Shown piece by piece: positions 1-12,626 of a stretch of 64,000 nt of DNA. Each line of letters starts with the position of its first letter. The first letter of the stretch is position 1. This DNA comes from Siphlonurus alternatus (Eukaryota > Arthropoda > Insecta > Ephemeroptera > Siphlonuridae), in NCBI GenBank assembly GCA_949825025.1, contig OX463781.1, forward strand, positions 20,529,630 to 20,593,629, in the 5' to 3' direction. The translations under genes were made by a program, and so were the position numbers. The notes beneath the pieces are model-generated. The model searched no databases, was not told where the DNA came from, and saw only the letters and a program-made list of their open reading frames with translations.

Positions 1-283
1 AATGTTCTCCTCTATACCCCCTATCAGTACCTAAAATATCAGGTATACAAATACGATCTAGTTTTTGAGTTATAAATTTTTAAAGTTGACTACTTTAACA
101 TGGAGAAATGAAACTCCCATGTTAAATTGGTCAACTTTAAAAATTCATAACTCAAAAACTAGATCGTATTTGTATACCTGATATTTTAGCTACTGATAGG
201 GGGTGTACAGGAGAACATTTTAAATTTTTTTCAGAATTTTTGTGAGAGGGATTTTTTTTAACATTGGTGGCGTTACCTTACCC
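1..283. repeat. Foldback element family A, copy a (cut by the window edge)
   Basis: The two halves are near-perfect reverse complements around the core near 105-135. The right end is ...GGTGGCGTTACCTTACCC followed by TTAA. The left terminal part lies outside the window. The same element recurs at 2730, 22678 and 25906, with diverged copies at 1418 and 49723. It has no coding capacity, so it is a MITE-like non-autonomous DNA element. Confidence 0.85.
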
Positions 284-606
284 TTAACAAATTTTATCTC
301 TCCTAAAATTGATGATTAGCATATGTTTGACACTTGGAGCTGTAGCTTCCAGCAAATTTGGCAAGAGTAACAATCATGGTGTCCTGGAGTGTGTAACCAT
401 AGTAATAGTGTTTGGAACATATATATTATAATAAACAGCATTGTATACCTTTCCTTTTAATTAATTGCCTCTGAACTAGATTTCAAAATTTTTCACCATC
501 AGCAGTATTAATATTTATTACTATGTATAATATAGTTATAGAATTAATAACCATCAAACAATAATTAAAATGAGATTAGCTAGAACATTTAAAGTTGGAA
601 ACAAAC
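284..606. other. AT-rich spacer, no feature seen
   Basis: I see no gene or clear repeat between the first foldback and the short palindrome that follows. Confidence 0.5.
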
Positions 607-721
607 ACTACGTTTACATGATGGTGTTTAATACGGATCCGTTGACGACGGATCGATATAATGTTATTCTTATGAAGCGTTGTCAACGGATATGCATTAA
701 ACCCTGTCATGTAAACGTAGT
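607..721. repeat. Short inverted-repeat element
   Basis: Arms of about 38 bases starting CTACGTTTACATGA at 607 pair with ...TCATGTAAACGTAG ending at 721. Between them, GGATCCGTTGAC matches GTCAACGGAT with small differences. It looks like a small MITE. I saw only this copy. Confidence 0.65.
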
Positions 722-1417
722 AAAAGAGCTTCAATTAAACTGACATTGTGGAGGCTAGGGAGCTAGGTTTTAGTTTTAAAATAATTTAACTTGAATTAAC
801 TAAAATTTGTTTTTATTTGCCTAATAAATATATATATATATATATATAGTAGATCACATAACAAAATATATAGATCCAACCAATACAAGTAACATTACAT
901 CAACTGTAAACAAAATATTTTGTTAATTAGAGAAAAAACAACATTAAAAGCTTTATTATTTTTTAACAGGGAATGTTATTAGCATATTTAAAACATTTTT
1001 AAATTTAAAAATGCATACAAGACAATACATAAATTAATTTTAATGTGCCTTTTATATTAAAAAAAAACGAACATATATGTCAATTTTTCTTCAAACTGAC
1101 CTACATAATTTTATGATACTCCTATATCGTCAATAATATTTTAAATGGCCATGGTTGCTCATAGAGGCAGAGAATAAATTATAATTATTTACTGTGTATC
1201 TAATTACAAAAATTTTGTTTTTACCCGTTATCTCTCCTCATAAACACATTTAGAAAATGATGTCACTTTTAAGTGACAATTTTATTTGGGATATTTATTT
1301 TCAGCTAAACTTTATGTTATGATAATTTAAAAAGAAAACATTGTGTAAGAAGCCTACATATTCATACTTTTTTTTTTTTTTTTTTTTCTATGATAAAACT
1401 TATTGCTTTCATCTTAG
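722..1417. other. AT-rich spacer with a short (TA)n run
   Basis: It contains an (AT)n run at 828-848 and several A or T homopolymers. No open frame or splice structure is visible. Confidence 0.5.
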
Positions 1418-1779
1418 GGTTAAGATAACACACCCGATGTTAAAAAAAAAAAAATTCCTCACTCGAAAATCATGAAAGAAATTTAAAATGTTCTCCTCTA
1501 CATCCCCTACCGTCCCCTATCAGTGTCTATATAAAATGCCAGTTTTTGAACTATAAATTTTTAAAGTTGACTATTTTAACATGGAGAAATGAAACTTACA
1601 TGTTAAATTAGTCAACTTTAAAAATTCATAACATAAAAACTACCTCAAATTAAAATACCTGATATTTTAGCTACTGATAGTGCATGTAGAGGAGAACATT
1701 TTATTTCTTTTTAAATAATTTTCACGTATGGGACTTTTTTTTTTTTTTTTTTTTTAACATTGGGCGTGTTACCTTACCC
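1418..1779. repeat. Foldback element family A, copy b (diverged subfamily)
   Basis: It has the family A core (GTTGACTA...AACATGGAGAAATGAAA...) but its ends read GGCGTGTTACCTTACCC rather than GGTGGCGTTACC. TTAA follows at 1780-1783. It shares this end type with copy f at 49723, which defines a second subfamily. Confidence 0.75.
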
Positions 1780-1925
1780 TTAATTGAGATGTCACAAATC
1801 AAAATACATTTCACAAGAACTGTGGTTAAAAAATTGACACATAAAAATAAAACAGATTATGCAAATTTAATACTGGTTATATAATTTTTTTGTCTCAGGA
1901 CCCAAAAAGGATACATTTTTGTAAA

Positions 1926-1926
<1 letters not shown>

Positions 1927-1991
<65 letters not shown>
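1927..1991. repeat. (TA)n microsatellite
   Basis: This is an uninterrupted TA run. The open frame through it only spells Ile-Tyr repeats and is not coding. Confidence 0.95.
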
Positions 1992-1994
<3 letters not shown>

Positions 1995-2729
1995 TTTCCT
2001 TATACCATACAATCCATACATAATCTGTTTGGTTTAGAGAAAAATAATGAGAATAACAATTTGGGCTTTTTGTTTTTTTTAGATATTTAGTGTTAAAGAA
2101 AATCAACAAGTCAAATTAGGACTATATGGTGGTTATATAGTCAAAACAACCTAAATTGCTGTTTTTATCTGAGCGAGCTAACATTAAATTTTTCTTTGTA
2201 TTTATTAGGTGTATGCTTAAAATTATTTGAGGTAAAAAAAAAAAAAAAAAAAAATGGCAAGTCGTGGCAACTGTAAGTAATGTTAATGTCTTCTGACATG
2301 TTTATATACGTTTATATAGAGCTGATTTCTGTTTATGTTTACGTGAGGCAGGAGAGGGGTTTCCCTATACAAATACATTGCGAAGGGGGCGCAGGAGGGA
2401 GGGAAAAGAGAAAGTTTAGGAAGGCCAGATTATACAGTGAGCATAGGCAAAATGACGAAAAAAAATTATAAAAAATACTTTTAACGGTTTTTTGGCGCTG
2501 AGATTTTTTTTATGAGTTCTATCGTGTACTGTTGAAGTATTATTGAAGTATTTAAACTTGATTTATTTTATTAAGTTAAGTAAAAAATTATTGTACACTT
2601 TGTTTATATGCTAGTCCGTGCATTCTGGCCCTCCTTGCATGACGTCAGCGCAATCCCCTCTATACAATGAGATTTCAATTAATGAGACAACAACGCTGGA
2701 ATTAAGGAAGACATTTTTATGTTAGTTAA
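1992..2729. other. Spacer, no gene seen
   Basis: It contains an A homopolymer near 2234 and a TGACGTCA octamer at 2640-2647. I see no supported gene. Confidence 0.45.
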
Positions 2730-3076
2730 GGGTAAGGTAACGCCACCAATGTTAAAAAAAATCCCTCTCACAAAAATTCTGAAAAAAATTTAAAATGTTC
2801 TCCTCTATACCCCCTATCAGTACCTAAAATATCAGGTATACAAATACGATCTAGTTTTTGAGTTATAAAATTTTAAAGTTGACTACTTTAACATGGAGAA
2901 ATGAAACTCCCATGTTAAATTGGTCAACTTTAAAAATTCATAACTCAAAAACTAGATCGTATTTGTATACCTGATATTTTAGCTACTGATAGGGGGTGTA
3001 GAGGAGAACATTTTAAATTTTTTTCAGAATTTTTGTGAGAGGGATTTTTTTTAACATTGGTGGCGTTACCTTACCC
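2730..3076. repeat. Foldback element family A, copy c (complete, TTAA flanks)
   Basis: This is the best full-length copy. TTAA (2726-2729), then GGGTAAGGTAACGCCACC, a palindromic body, GGTGGCGTTACCTTACCC, then TTAA (3077-3080). A TTAA target duplication with long terminal inverted repeats is typical of piggyBac and Kolobok DNA transposons. I cannot say which, because no transposase is present. Confidence 0.88.
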
Positions 3077-3346
3077 TTAAGATTGAAGCTAAAAAGTTTG
3101 AGAGTGTAATACATGTATGATCCATATTTAAAGTTGTATAAAATATTGGTAATTTCACTAAGCAATTTGCATAAAAAGAAGTGGCAGATTCAAGTCGAGC
3201 ATACTAAATTTGAATCTTGCAATAATAAAATGGTGCGAAAGAGTAAGAATTAATTGTAAGTTATACATTCAAATTATAATAGATCCTTCAAAGGTTTTAT
3301 GGGTTAGTTAGCAGGAAAACAAAAAAAAACTAGAATTGTTCAAACT
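3077..3346. other. Short AT-rich spacer
   Basis: No feature seen. Confidence 0.4.
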
Positions 3347-3904
3347 AATGGACAAATTACATGAAATTTTTTTACTGCAAAAATAAATAGTGCGTACCAA
3401 ATTATGCTATTTGAATTTTTTCAGTCTTGGAACTATTTTTAAAAAGTTATTGAAATTGCGGCCACGCCCCCTGGAGGCGTCAATAGGCGTTTTTCAAGGA
3501 TTTTCTATACTATGGATAGGCTACGTCTATACCAATAGCATTACAGCTACTGAGGCAAAAGGCCATGGTATCATGGCCGCCGAGCGCAATATTTTGTATT
3601 GTTTTGGCTTCACAGGCCATGGTAAGATGGCGGACATTCTATTGTAACCACCACCCACTTTCTCCTCACGACCTTGCCTCACGGACGATAGTGCCCCCAC
3701 CTATCCATAGTATAGAAAATCCTTGGCGTTTTTACCTCATCTTTTTATTAAGGTTCCAGGGGTGCCATCATAACTTAGAGAACTTCAATAATTATTTAAA
3801 AATAGTTCCGGGACTCCAAAAAATCTGAAAAAATTCTGAGTGGCATAATTTGATAACCTCTTTTTATTTTTGCAATAAACAATTTTCATTTAAGTTGTCC
3901 ATTA
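3347..3904. repeat. Foldback element family B, copy 1
   Basis: The outer arms (TGGACAA...TGCAAAAAT; ...TTTGCAATAAA...TTGTCCATT) and inner arms (CAGTCTTGGAACTATTTTTAA; AAAATAGTTCCGGGACTCC) are inverted. The centre carries GCGGCCACGCCCCCTGGAGG and CATGGT/ATGGCGG palindromic pieces. Open frames at 3390-3828 lie inside it and change strand at will, so I treat them as chance. Confidence 0.75.
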
Positions 3905-4256
3905 AAAAGGTGTTCTAGGATTTAGAATAGTATATTGGCTATGGTCCATATCCCGGTTGTGAACATTTGTCAATAGGTCCGAAACCTGGTTGTGATGATT
4001 GCCAACCACGGCCAATTGAAACTCGCGTGCTCCCAAAGTGGAGTAGACAAGGAGTACTTCCAGTTGCAAGTGGTTGGGAAAATTCTCCTAACTCATCACA
4101 GACAAGTGGCGGTTGGAGGGAAACTTCAAAAGTAATGTTGGTTGTTTTATTTGTTGCCAACCAATTTTATTTGGTTGTCGGTCGGTCCGTATCCTCAACC
4201 ATTACAACCAGGTAACGGACCTTAGCCATTAGTTTTAAGATATTTTGAATTTTTTG
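3905..4256. other. GC-richer unassigned segment
   Basis: About 250 bases (3940-4215) are richer in G and C than the flanks and are open on both strands. The short products resemble nothing I recognise. It lies between two foldbacks and is probably repeat-derived. Confidence 0.35.
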
Positions 4257-4650
4257 CTACTATAGACAATAATGGTTGCATTTTTTTATTTCATAATTGG
4301 AAAATATACATAGAATTATGCTTCTTTGAATTTTTCAGATTTTTTGGAGGGCGGGGACTAATTTTAAAAAAATATCTTAATATTTAAATATTTTTAAAAT
4401 ATCTGAATTAGGGTGGTACTATCTGATCAAACAACCATGGCGTCATCAATAGCCAATTACAGCGTGAGAAAATGACGCCACGGTTGTCCCATCAGGTAGT
4501 ACCACCCTAATTCAGATATTTTAAATGTGTTTTTTTTTTTTTAATCAGTTCACACACTCCAAAAAATCTAAAAAAAATTCAGAGAAGCATAATTTTATGT
4601 ATATTTTCTAATTATGAAATAAAAAAATGCAACCATTATTGTCTATAGCA
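4257..4650. repeat. Foldback element family B-like, copy 7
   Basis: The arm CTATAGACAATAATGG near 4260 pairs with CCATTATTGTCTATAG near 4632. An inner arm GAATTAGGGTGGTACTA pairs with TAGTACCACCCTAATTC. It shares the TATGCTTCT...TTTCAGATTTTTT arm element with the family B copies. Confidence 0.75.
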
Positions 4651-4724
4651 CATAATTTAAGTTTTTTGGCAATGTTGTATTTAAAAAACATTCATTGCTA
4701 TGTAGGGATTTCATCAGCGCATGA

Positions 4725-5063
4725 AATGGACAACATACGTACATGAAAAAATTTTATTGCAGAAATGAATAGAGGGTACCAAATTATGCTACTCTGAATT
4801 TTTTTCAGATTTTTTTTGAAACCCAGAACTATTTTTAAATAATTATTGAAAGTGCGGCCACGCCCCCTGGAGGCGTCAATAGGCGTCCAGTCCCTATACT
4901 TTTTATTAAGAATTCAGGGGTGCCAACTTAAATCACAGAACTTTCAATAATTATTTAAAAATAGTTCCGGGTCTCAAACAAATCTGAAAAAATTCAGAGT
5001 AGCATAATTTGGTACCCTCTATTCATTTCTGCAATAAAATTTTTTCATGTATGTTGTCCATTG
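4725..5063. repeat. Foldback element family B, copy 2
   Basis: The arms ATTGCAGAAATGAATAGAGG / CCTCTATTCATTTCTGCAAT and GAACTATTTTTAAATAATTA are inverted. The unpaired centre holds GCGGCCACGCCCCCTGGAGG as in copies 1 and 3. Confidence 0.85.
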
Positions 5064-5073
5064 TAAGCTTACA

Positions 5074-5407
5074 AATGAACAAAATACATGAAATTTTTTT
5101 ATTGCAGAAATGAATAGAGGGTACCAAATTATGCTACTCTGAATATTTTCAGAGTTTTTTGAAACCCAGAACTATTTTTAAATAATTATTGGTAGTGCGG
5201 CCATGCCCCCTGGAGGTGTCAATAGGCGTCTCGGTCTTATCCTTTTTATTAAGGATTCAGAGGTACCAACTCAAGTTACAGAACTTTCAATAATTATTTA
5301 AAAATAGTTCCGGGTCTCAAAAAAATCTGAAAAAATTCAGAGTAGCATAATTTGGTGCCCTCTATTCATTTCTGCAATAGAAAATTTTCATGTATGTTGT
5401 CCATTGA
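5074..5407. repeat. Foldback element family B, copy 3
   Basis: It is adjacent to copy 2 in the same orientation, with the same arms and nearly the same centre (GCGGCCATGCCCCCTGGAGG). The pair therefore arose by tandem duplication or repeated insertion at one place. Confidence 0.85.
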
Positions 5408-5476
5408 AATATTAAAGAATAATTTATTTTTGCATAACAGTTTTGTTCAACACTCGTGTTTTTGTTTGTTTGATTT

Positions 5477-5507
<31 letters not shown>

Positions 5508-6195
5508 GCCATGTCTTGCTAGAGAAAGCCAATACCACTACCACGCCTTAGGTTTTCAAAAAACTTCAATGAATTTTTAAGTTTATATATTTAGAACTAC
5601 ATTTTTAATTATAGCCACTTACCCACTTATCAATTTGTGCCCATTTATCAATTAAGCACAAGGAATCCTTTTTACAAGGGATTGTCTTGTAGCAGCAAAC
5701 ATTTAATGAGAATAACTAACTACGTATACTCAAAAAATAAAACATTTTTATTTTTTTCTAAACCTACTTAAAGTTGAAAATATTGCATTAGAGACTCCAT
5801 TCTATTCTAAAATATATTTTTAAGCATTTTATCATAGCTAGAAAGTTTTTTTCTGGTGTATTTTAACCTTTTGAAAACATTTTTTTTTTTTTTAATGAAA
5901 TTGTTGTTTTATATAAAATATAGCTTAATTTGATAACTTTTGATTTTAAGAAAGCACTTAATCTTATAAATGCTATGAATAAGAAGATGGCGCTGATAAA
6001 AAACTTAAATGCAAGAAAAACTGATCATTCAGAAATTCTTATAAAGCTGGTAAGAAAATTAAATGGAAGAAAAACATACACAATATGATTTCATGAAAAT
6101 ATGAATGGAAAGCAGCTTGAAGTTATAGACTTGTATGTATACTAAAAGATGAGCTATAGAAATGCAAATTAAATAAAAATAACACAGTATGAGAA
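5408..6195. other. 3' flank of the IPMK gene
   Basis: AT-rich, with a poly(T) run at 5481-5507. It contains the likely 3' UTR of the minus-strand kinase gene. I could not fix a poly(A) site. Confidence 0.5.
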
Positions 6196-9100
6196 CTATT
6201 TTTCCAGCATCAGTGATTCAAATAACTTTACCAGATTCTCTACTCCCTCTGTATAGTTTGGGTCGGGGTTACCGAGTGAGGGAAAGACGTGGGCAAAGTC
6301 TATCATGGTGAGGGTGGCGTGGGGGGTTGCATGGTCTCCTGCTGGACCCAGCTGGCTGGCATCATAGGCAAGTAGCAGGGAGCTTGAGTAGAGCAGAAAG
6401 TTGCGTTGGCGCTGACACCATGACAGCACCAACCGGAGTCGAGTTAACAGGCTCTGCAGCACGGGGCGGCCGTGACCAGACTCCAGGTTCAGAAAAAACT
6501 TGAACACTGAAACAAATTAAGGCAACATTGTTGCTATGTGCAAGAAACATCTTGCTAACTATATGTTGATAGTACTGCAATCAATAATATGATGGCTAAT
6601 CTGTATTCTAGTACAATTTAAAATTAGTCTTTAAAGAAAGAAATCTTACGTTGGAAAAAAATCCTAAATATTTTTTGCTAATCCTCAAAATCCTAAACAA
6701 TGCTAGGTAGAGTCCGTAAGGAGACAAGAAGTTGAAAAATATTATTCAATAGTAACCAGTAGTAACCCCAGTACTTAACAATAGGGCTTACTTAAGAAAA
6801 AGAAAGTAAAACGTAAATTTATAAATAATATACAGGTCAAACTTTAACGCCCATATATGCAATCATTTAGCTTCTGTTTAACACTGCACTTGCATCACAG
6901 AAGTAGTAGACTGTCTTGCATCTTGTTTACAAATTATCTCACCTTCTCTGGTGCCTTCGCGGTCAAGCTCCTTGCCAAACTCCTTGCCGTGTCTCGTGAG
7001 CTCTCCAGTGCCAGCTGTGTATACTTGTAGTCCGGGAATGCAAAACCCAAACTCTCGCTTGGACTCTGCATACTTTTTCTGTCAAAACAAAAGAAAGCTT
7101 GTTATAAAATAATTATCCCTGCTTATGAAAAATATAATTTAAAAACAATTTAGAATAAAGTTTTATAAAAATTGTGAAACATTTTAATACTGTATCTTTA
7201 TCTAAATCTTTGAACATTTTTGTGTTTTAGATTACATTTTATTAATTTACAAAGTAAACACAGACAACATCCACAGTTAATACGTTACAAGTGCTCACCA
7301 GCTCTTTCTCCTTCTTGGTGGGAGGAGCCTCAGGGTCCCAGGTCTGCTTGCCAATCTTGATGTCCATCACACAGGGCTGAACCATACCTGCCGTTGCATT
7401 GCTGAGTACAATGTAGTCTACTTCTGCTTGCAACACAACAGCAAGTAAAAACAAATTAGTCTTGTCAGCATTGTCTGATACATAGTCTTGTGATTTTGTC
7501 AACAATTAATTGGGTTTTATAATTTATAAAAACATATCAATGGAAATGTGTTTTTTTTTTTTTTTTACCCCATTATTTTAATACTTTATTCTTTTATAGC
7601 ATATTAAACAAATAACCAGTAAAAAAAATCCTAGAGCTTCACGTAAAATATAATGAGTACAGTATTAAAGTTTTTTAGTAATATCTGCAATTTCATGTCA
7701 TTCTACTTTAATTTTGCTTTTCATTCCATTTCTTTAACCACTTGGCTTTTATTTTTTTATTATTTTTATTTTTTTAAATATTGCCTACATGACCAGCTAC
7801 AAGGAAATGTCAAAAAGTAATTACAATTTCTTAACATACCTTGTCCATTCCATGGAAGCTTCTGTGTCCCAAAGAACTGAGGAATGAAAGTCTTCAACTC
7901 TTGACAAATTGGGTCCGACGATTTTTGGAGATCCTGATAAAAATTGACTTCTCTCTTTCCTCTAACAGGTCCTTCTATTGGCTTTAAAACATAGCCATTT
8001 TCTTCCACCAGCAAACCTGTAATAAAAATCACCACTAGAATAACAGTTTTATATGATTATGATATAGGTACAGCTGCTTGTGACAGTTCTTTTGCCTTCT
8101 ATACTGCAGCTTCATTCTATCCTACAGGAGGGGCGTGCACAGGCTGCCTGGCCCGGTGTTGGTTCAACCTCGGTTCACTAGAAGAGTGTCTTTTTATTTT
8201 TAGTGCTTTACAACCCCTAATAAAACTGCCAACAAAGTCATTTTATGTTGTTGTTTTTTCCCTTACTTTTCCACCTCTTCTTCTTTCTCCCCTAATAAAG
8301 AAAAACAAAAAACATCACCACTAAAAATTTGAGGAATGGCTAGGTCCAGCCCCGTTGCAGACTTCCGATTCCCGATATGTAGTCTTTTAAGCCTGAATTA
8401 CACTTTTCTTAATGCTTTTATTCCTTGTCACATCTTCCATCCCCCCAACGAAAGAGTAAATTAATGAAATTATATATGTAACTTCTAAATTATATATATA
8501 CAGTATATATGATTTAAAGGCCTTCTGAACCTTTTCACAGTCGTAAGTGCACGGTTAGCTTTGCTTCAGGGTGATTCGGCTGCATAATTTTTTTGGTTTC
8601 AGTAGCACAAATATCAGAGATAATAGCCGATGAAGAAGCACCTGTGACGTCACTCACGCTCATTCAGCGGCGACAATATAGGGAAATCCCTGCAAAAGAT
8701 AGGTTCACTCCCGCTGCAACCACGGCCACAATTTTACTTCTGGAATTTTGAAACTTTACCAGGGCAGTCTTGATAGTATTTGTCAAATAGACTGAAAGAA
8801 TTTTTTTGGTGGCGTGTGTACAGATTGAGTTATTGCGGTTGCAAGATAAGCTAAAAATTTAACATTGTTTTCCTATACAACATTTTTGCTCCTCTTTCTA
8901 CCGCAATAACTCAGTTTGTATGAATGTCATCAAAAAAAATCTTTCAGGCTATTTGACAAATACTATCAAAACTGCCCTGGAAAAGTTTCAAAATTCCAGA
9001 AGTAAAATTGTGGCCGTGGTTGCAGCGGGAGTGAACCTATCTTTTGCAGGGATTTCCCTATATTGTCGCCGCTGAATGAGCGTGAGTGACGTCACAGGTG

Positions 9101-10231
9101 CTTCTTCATCGGCTATTATCTCTGATATTTGTGCTGCTGAAACAAAAAAATTTATGCAGCCGAATCATACTAAAGCAAAGCTAACCGTGTACTTAATATT
9201 GTGCAAAGGTTCATAAGGCCTTTAAGGTCCTATTCTTAAAGGCCAAATGCCCACACGTGGTCGCATTTAAAATAATTTGTTTCAAATTTAAAATAGCATG
9301 AATATTACACATTGCTTTGGTGTACTGTCCAGTAGTGGGTGTTTTCTTTACTGTGAAGGCGTTAATTATCACTTTTAATCTTCATGCAGATGGTTATATA
9401 AACTCAGTGCTTTAATTGCTTTCCTCTCTGCGTACTGTGTTAAGGTGCTTTCACATTCTCTAAAGGCTAGCTTGCATGCACGCATTAGAAACGCCCCATG
9501 CAAGTTTTCAGATACGTTCGTTCATCTGTGGATGCTGCAGTGGAATGCCATAGAAAAATTGAGGAGAGTTTGATTTTTCTACGGAGTTGTGTAAACACAC
9601 AGCAGAAAATGGCGAGGTTCTATGGCCGTCATGAAAAACATTTTATAACGCCGTCTTGCGGTGTGATTCTGTACCAGTTTTAAAGTGCATCTTATCATAC
9701 TGGAGTCATGAGTAGAAAAAAAACTATCCGCATTATTATTCATAGCTAGAGCTTTAATTAGATCCAGCTAATCAGGTAGAGACAGGGCGACAGGACCCTG
9801 TAATATAGGCATATGAGCTTCTCCAAGGTGTATGCATATCATAATTATGCATAATACATATATACATACTGTATGTATATAATATGCATAACATACAGTA
9901 TAACAGATCTTAGTTTACCACTAAACAGCTCAGTAGACTAGACGGCGCCAGATATATGAGCCAATGAAAAGGCTAGAATGTCAGCTGGCCACCTTTATAC
10001 TGTAACTGTATGCATGTAACTGTGTATTATGCATATATATGTACAGTGCAGTATGCATATTATGCCATATGTAACCCAATACCATGTAACTTTTTTTTTT
10101 TTTTTTTAAATATAAGCCACTGAAATACACTCACCAATTCTGGTTTTACTGTCATTGAAAGCGTGCCCTGCGACCTGGCTATCCAGGGGACAGGTGCCAG
10201 GAGGACACTCTTCATTTATGTTCGTGCTCAT
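6196..10231 (-). CDS. IPMK: Inositol polyphosphate multikinase, five coding exons
   Basis: Predicted 281-aa kinase of the IPMK/IP3K/IP6K family, which phosphorylates soluble inositol phosphates with ATP. Exons, in reading order on the minus strand: 10231-10135, 8016-7840, 7423-7299, 7078-6943, 6506-6196. All junctions are GT-AG and the phases agree (total 846 nt with TAG). Family signatures seen: PxxxDxKxG at residues 108-116 (P108, D112, K114, G116), followed by TWDP; SSLLxxYD at 220-227; and the metal/ATP-binding IDFAH at 247-251. An early QVAGH motif is typical of IPMK. The length is close to the short IPMK/Ipk2 proteins of insects and well below that of the human protein. The start was chosen because its reading frame runs into the QVAGH segment. 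Intron 1 holds a 0.7-kb foldback. Family membership is very secure; IPMK rather than IP3K rests on the short N-terminus and QVAGH. Confidence 0.92.
8513..9228. repeat. Large foldback D in IPMK intron 1
   Basis: Two arms of roughly 330 bases are near-perfect reverse complements. AAAGGCCTTCTGAACC near 8516 pairs with GGTTCATAAGGCCTTT near 9208. The inner arms meet near 8870-8890 at CAATAACTCA. Each arm carries TGACGTCA (8645-8652 and 9087-9094). Transcribed within the intron it would form a long hairpin. There are no TTAA flanks and no coding capacity. Confidence 0.88.
9229..10134. other. Rest of IPMK intron 1
   Basis: It contains a GC-richer stretch (about 9470-9680) with an open plus frame of no recognisable similarity, and TATGCATA-rich AT sequence. 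I see no gene. Confidence 0.4.
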
Positions 10232-10744
10232 AGTTGCACCTGACTGACGATTCGGTTAACGTGCAAATAGATTTAGAGCTCTTGATTGCAAGCTTTACTG
10301 ATAAAAAATTATATTGGCATCTTATCTGTAGAGATATCACAGTTATAACGGTGAAGGCTGGCACAATTTTATAGCTGCTACAATGTAGGGTGAGATTTGC
10401 CGGGGCTCATGCAGTCAGTCTGCATTGTAGTAAAATATTATGCCCTATCATATACCTCAGTGTACATAAAATGCACACATAAAGTTAAAAAAAACACTGG
10501 GACCAAATTTTACTGAAAAATTGAATTAATTGGCCATGAAGAGTAGAAAAATACAGTTTATAAAATTAGTTTTCAGTTCTTCGCCAATTTGCGCATTCAT
10601 CAATCAGCTGTTTTTTTGTTGTTTTGATTAAAATCCCCGCTATTTTTTTTAAACTTGGCTGTAACCTGTAACTCGATCAGAGACTGCCTGTAACTATAAT
10701 TAATTAAGTTACAACAGAGTTACTAACTTTTTCATAAGTTACAG
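10232..10744. promoter_or_regulatory. Likely IPMK 5' UTR and promoter region
   Basis: This is the sequence just upstream of the kinase ATG on the minus strand. No TATA box or initiator could be assigned with confidence, so this is placed by position only. Confidence 0.3.
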
Positions 10745-11822
10745 ACTTACAGAGTACAGATTAAAGATTAAAATAGCAGTATGTACACACATTACATACA
10801 TACACCACTGCTTGGCGGCTATTGTGGGTATTCCACCACGGTGGCTCGCTTGCTGCGGCTGACTCTCTCAGCCCCTCCCTGAACTCACCAACACTCCGAG
10901 CATCCACAAGCCCAGAATCCAACAAATTCCACTCCCTTACCATTCTTCTCAAAAAAGAATACTTGCCCACATCATTTTTGCTTCTCCTATACTCCAGCTT
11001 CCAATCATGGTCCCTCCTACCTTTTTATAACGCCCTTCCTCAGTACGATCGCTAAGCTCCTCCCAGCCCTTTTGGTTCCTAGTTATTTTATACATTGTTG
11101 TCAGTCTACTTTGCTTCCTCCTTTCCTCCAGATCCTCCCATCCCAGTTGCTCTATCATTCTGGTCACACTGTCTCTTCCCTTATAAATTTTGCTTTTATC
11201 ATGCACAGGTAATTTTAAGCTCCAGTTCCCCTTTTCTAGAACCCTTCTTGCTGCTCGTCTTTGTATCTTAATTTTCCATCTCTTTCTTCCCTTTTGCTCT
11301 ATACGGGTCCCACGCATTATTATACATCCATATTCCATTATTGGTCTAATCAGAGACTTGTATGCTTTTTCTCTTACTGCCCTGCCTGCCCCCTTAAGAT
11401 TCCTCATTACAAACTCAAGATTCCTTCTGCTCTTTGCGGTTACATACCTAATATGTTCATCCCAATTAAGTTTGCACTGAAGCATTTATACTCCCAGATA
11501 TTTGTATTTGTCCTCTGATTTGATTTCTTAATTCCCCCTCCATAAAATATTTAACCTGACTTAATTTGCTCCCTTCTTTTGTTGAACTTAACCACACTAC
11601 ATTTTCCAACATTAAGCTTCATTTTATTAGCTCCTATCCATATACCCACTGTCTCCAGATCCTTTTGTAGAATTTGCTCATCCTGCTTATTACTTACTGT
11701 CCTATAGATTACGCTGTCATCAGCAAAAAGCCTCATCTCCGACTCCCGCAAATTCTGTACAATATCATTAATAAAAATAATAAAAAGTAGCGGCCCTAGC
11801 ACACTACCCTGAGGGACTATAA
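10745..11822 (-). mobile_element. Non-LTR retrotransposon fragment (RT 3' half), 5'-truncated
   Basis: On the minus strand the sequence opens within the RT motif PQGSVLGPLLF, continues through LFADDS (the catalytic Asp pair), then a frameshift near 11500, then a long C-terminal region containing LGWEDLEERRKQSRL and MYKI, which is typical of LINEs of the CR1/L2/jockey type. A further frameshift precedes the last 69 residues. The frameshifts and missing 5' part show a dead copy. The 3' tail carries short repeats of TTTAATC. Confidence 0.85.
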
Positions 11823-12547
11823 TATTATGTATGTACTCTGTATAAGTTATTATCAGAGCCTATATATATAGCTATAGGCTCTACAATAATTATTACGTGT
11901 ATTTATTTATTTAAATTTCTATATGCATATATTTCTATGACTAATATATATATAATTATATAATATATATATATATAAATATATATATAATTATTTTTAC
12001 GATCTAGGCTTTTATACCATATCGACCGGTTGGACCTTAAAATATATAATTAATCGTATATCCGAGACCCTGACCCTATACAGAGACGTGTACCTCCATG
12101 TCTTTTATAATATGGCCAGAAATTTGTCGGGTCTCCTCTGTTCGTATATTTAATTATTTGCATATATAGTAACGTATATATAACATATTATATAATATAT
12201 ATAGCTATAAAGAATGTTTCAATTTGATATATTTTAATTTTAATATTTATATTTCTCTTCGGAGATTCGATCATCCCACAAGCGTAAAATACATTTAATG
12301 CATTTATTCTTTATTATATCACTATAATATAAAATTATTTTACAATATATCATAGATGCACTATAACAATAAGATGCATGGAAATCATAATGAATTAACT
12401 AAAAATTAGAAATTAGACGACTTTATTAATTAATTATTAACAATATTAAAATCACTTCTATTAAATCTCGGTCTGTCGGTCATTAACGTATACGTATTAT
12501 ACGTATCGTAACTTTTAATATATATAATTAATTATAATATATGTATA

Positions 12548-12626
<79 letters not shown>

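Noticed and set aside
3939..4215. Coding exon on either strand
   Set aside because: Both strands are open and neither translation resembles a known protein; there are no convincing splice sites.
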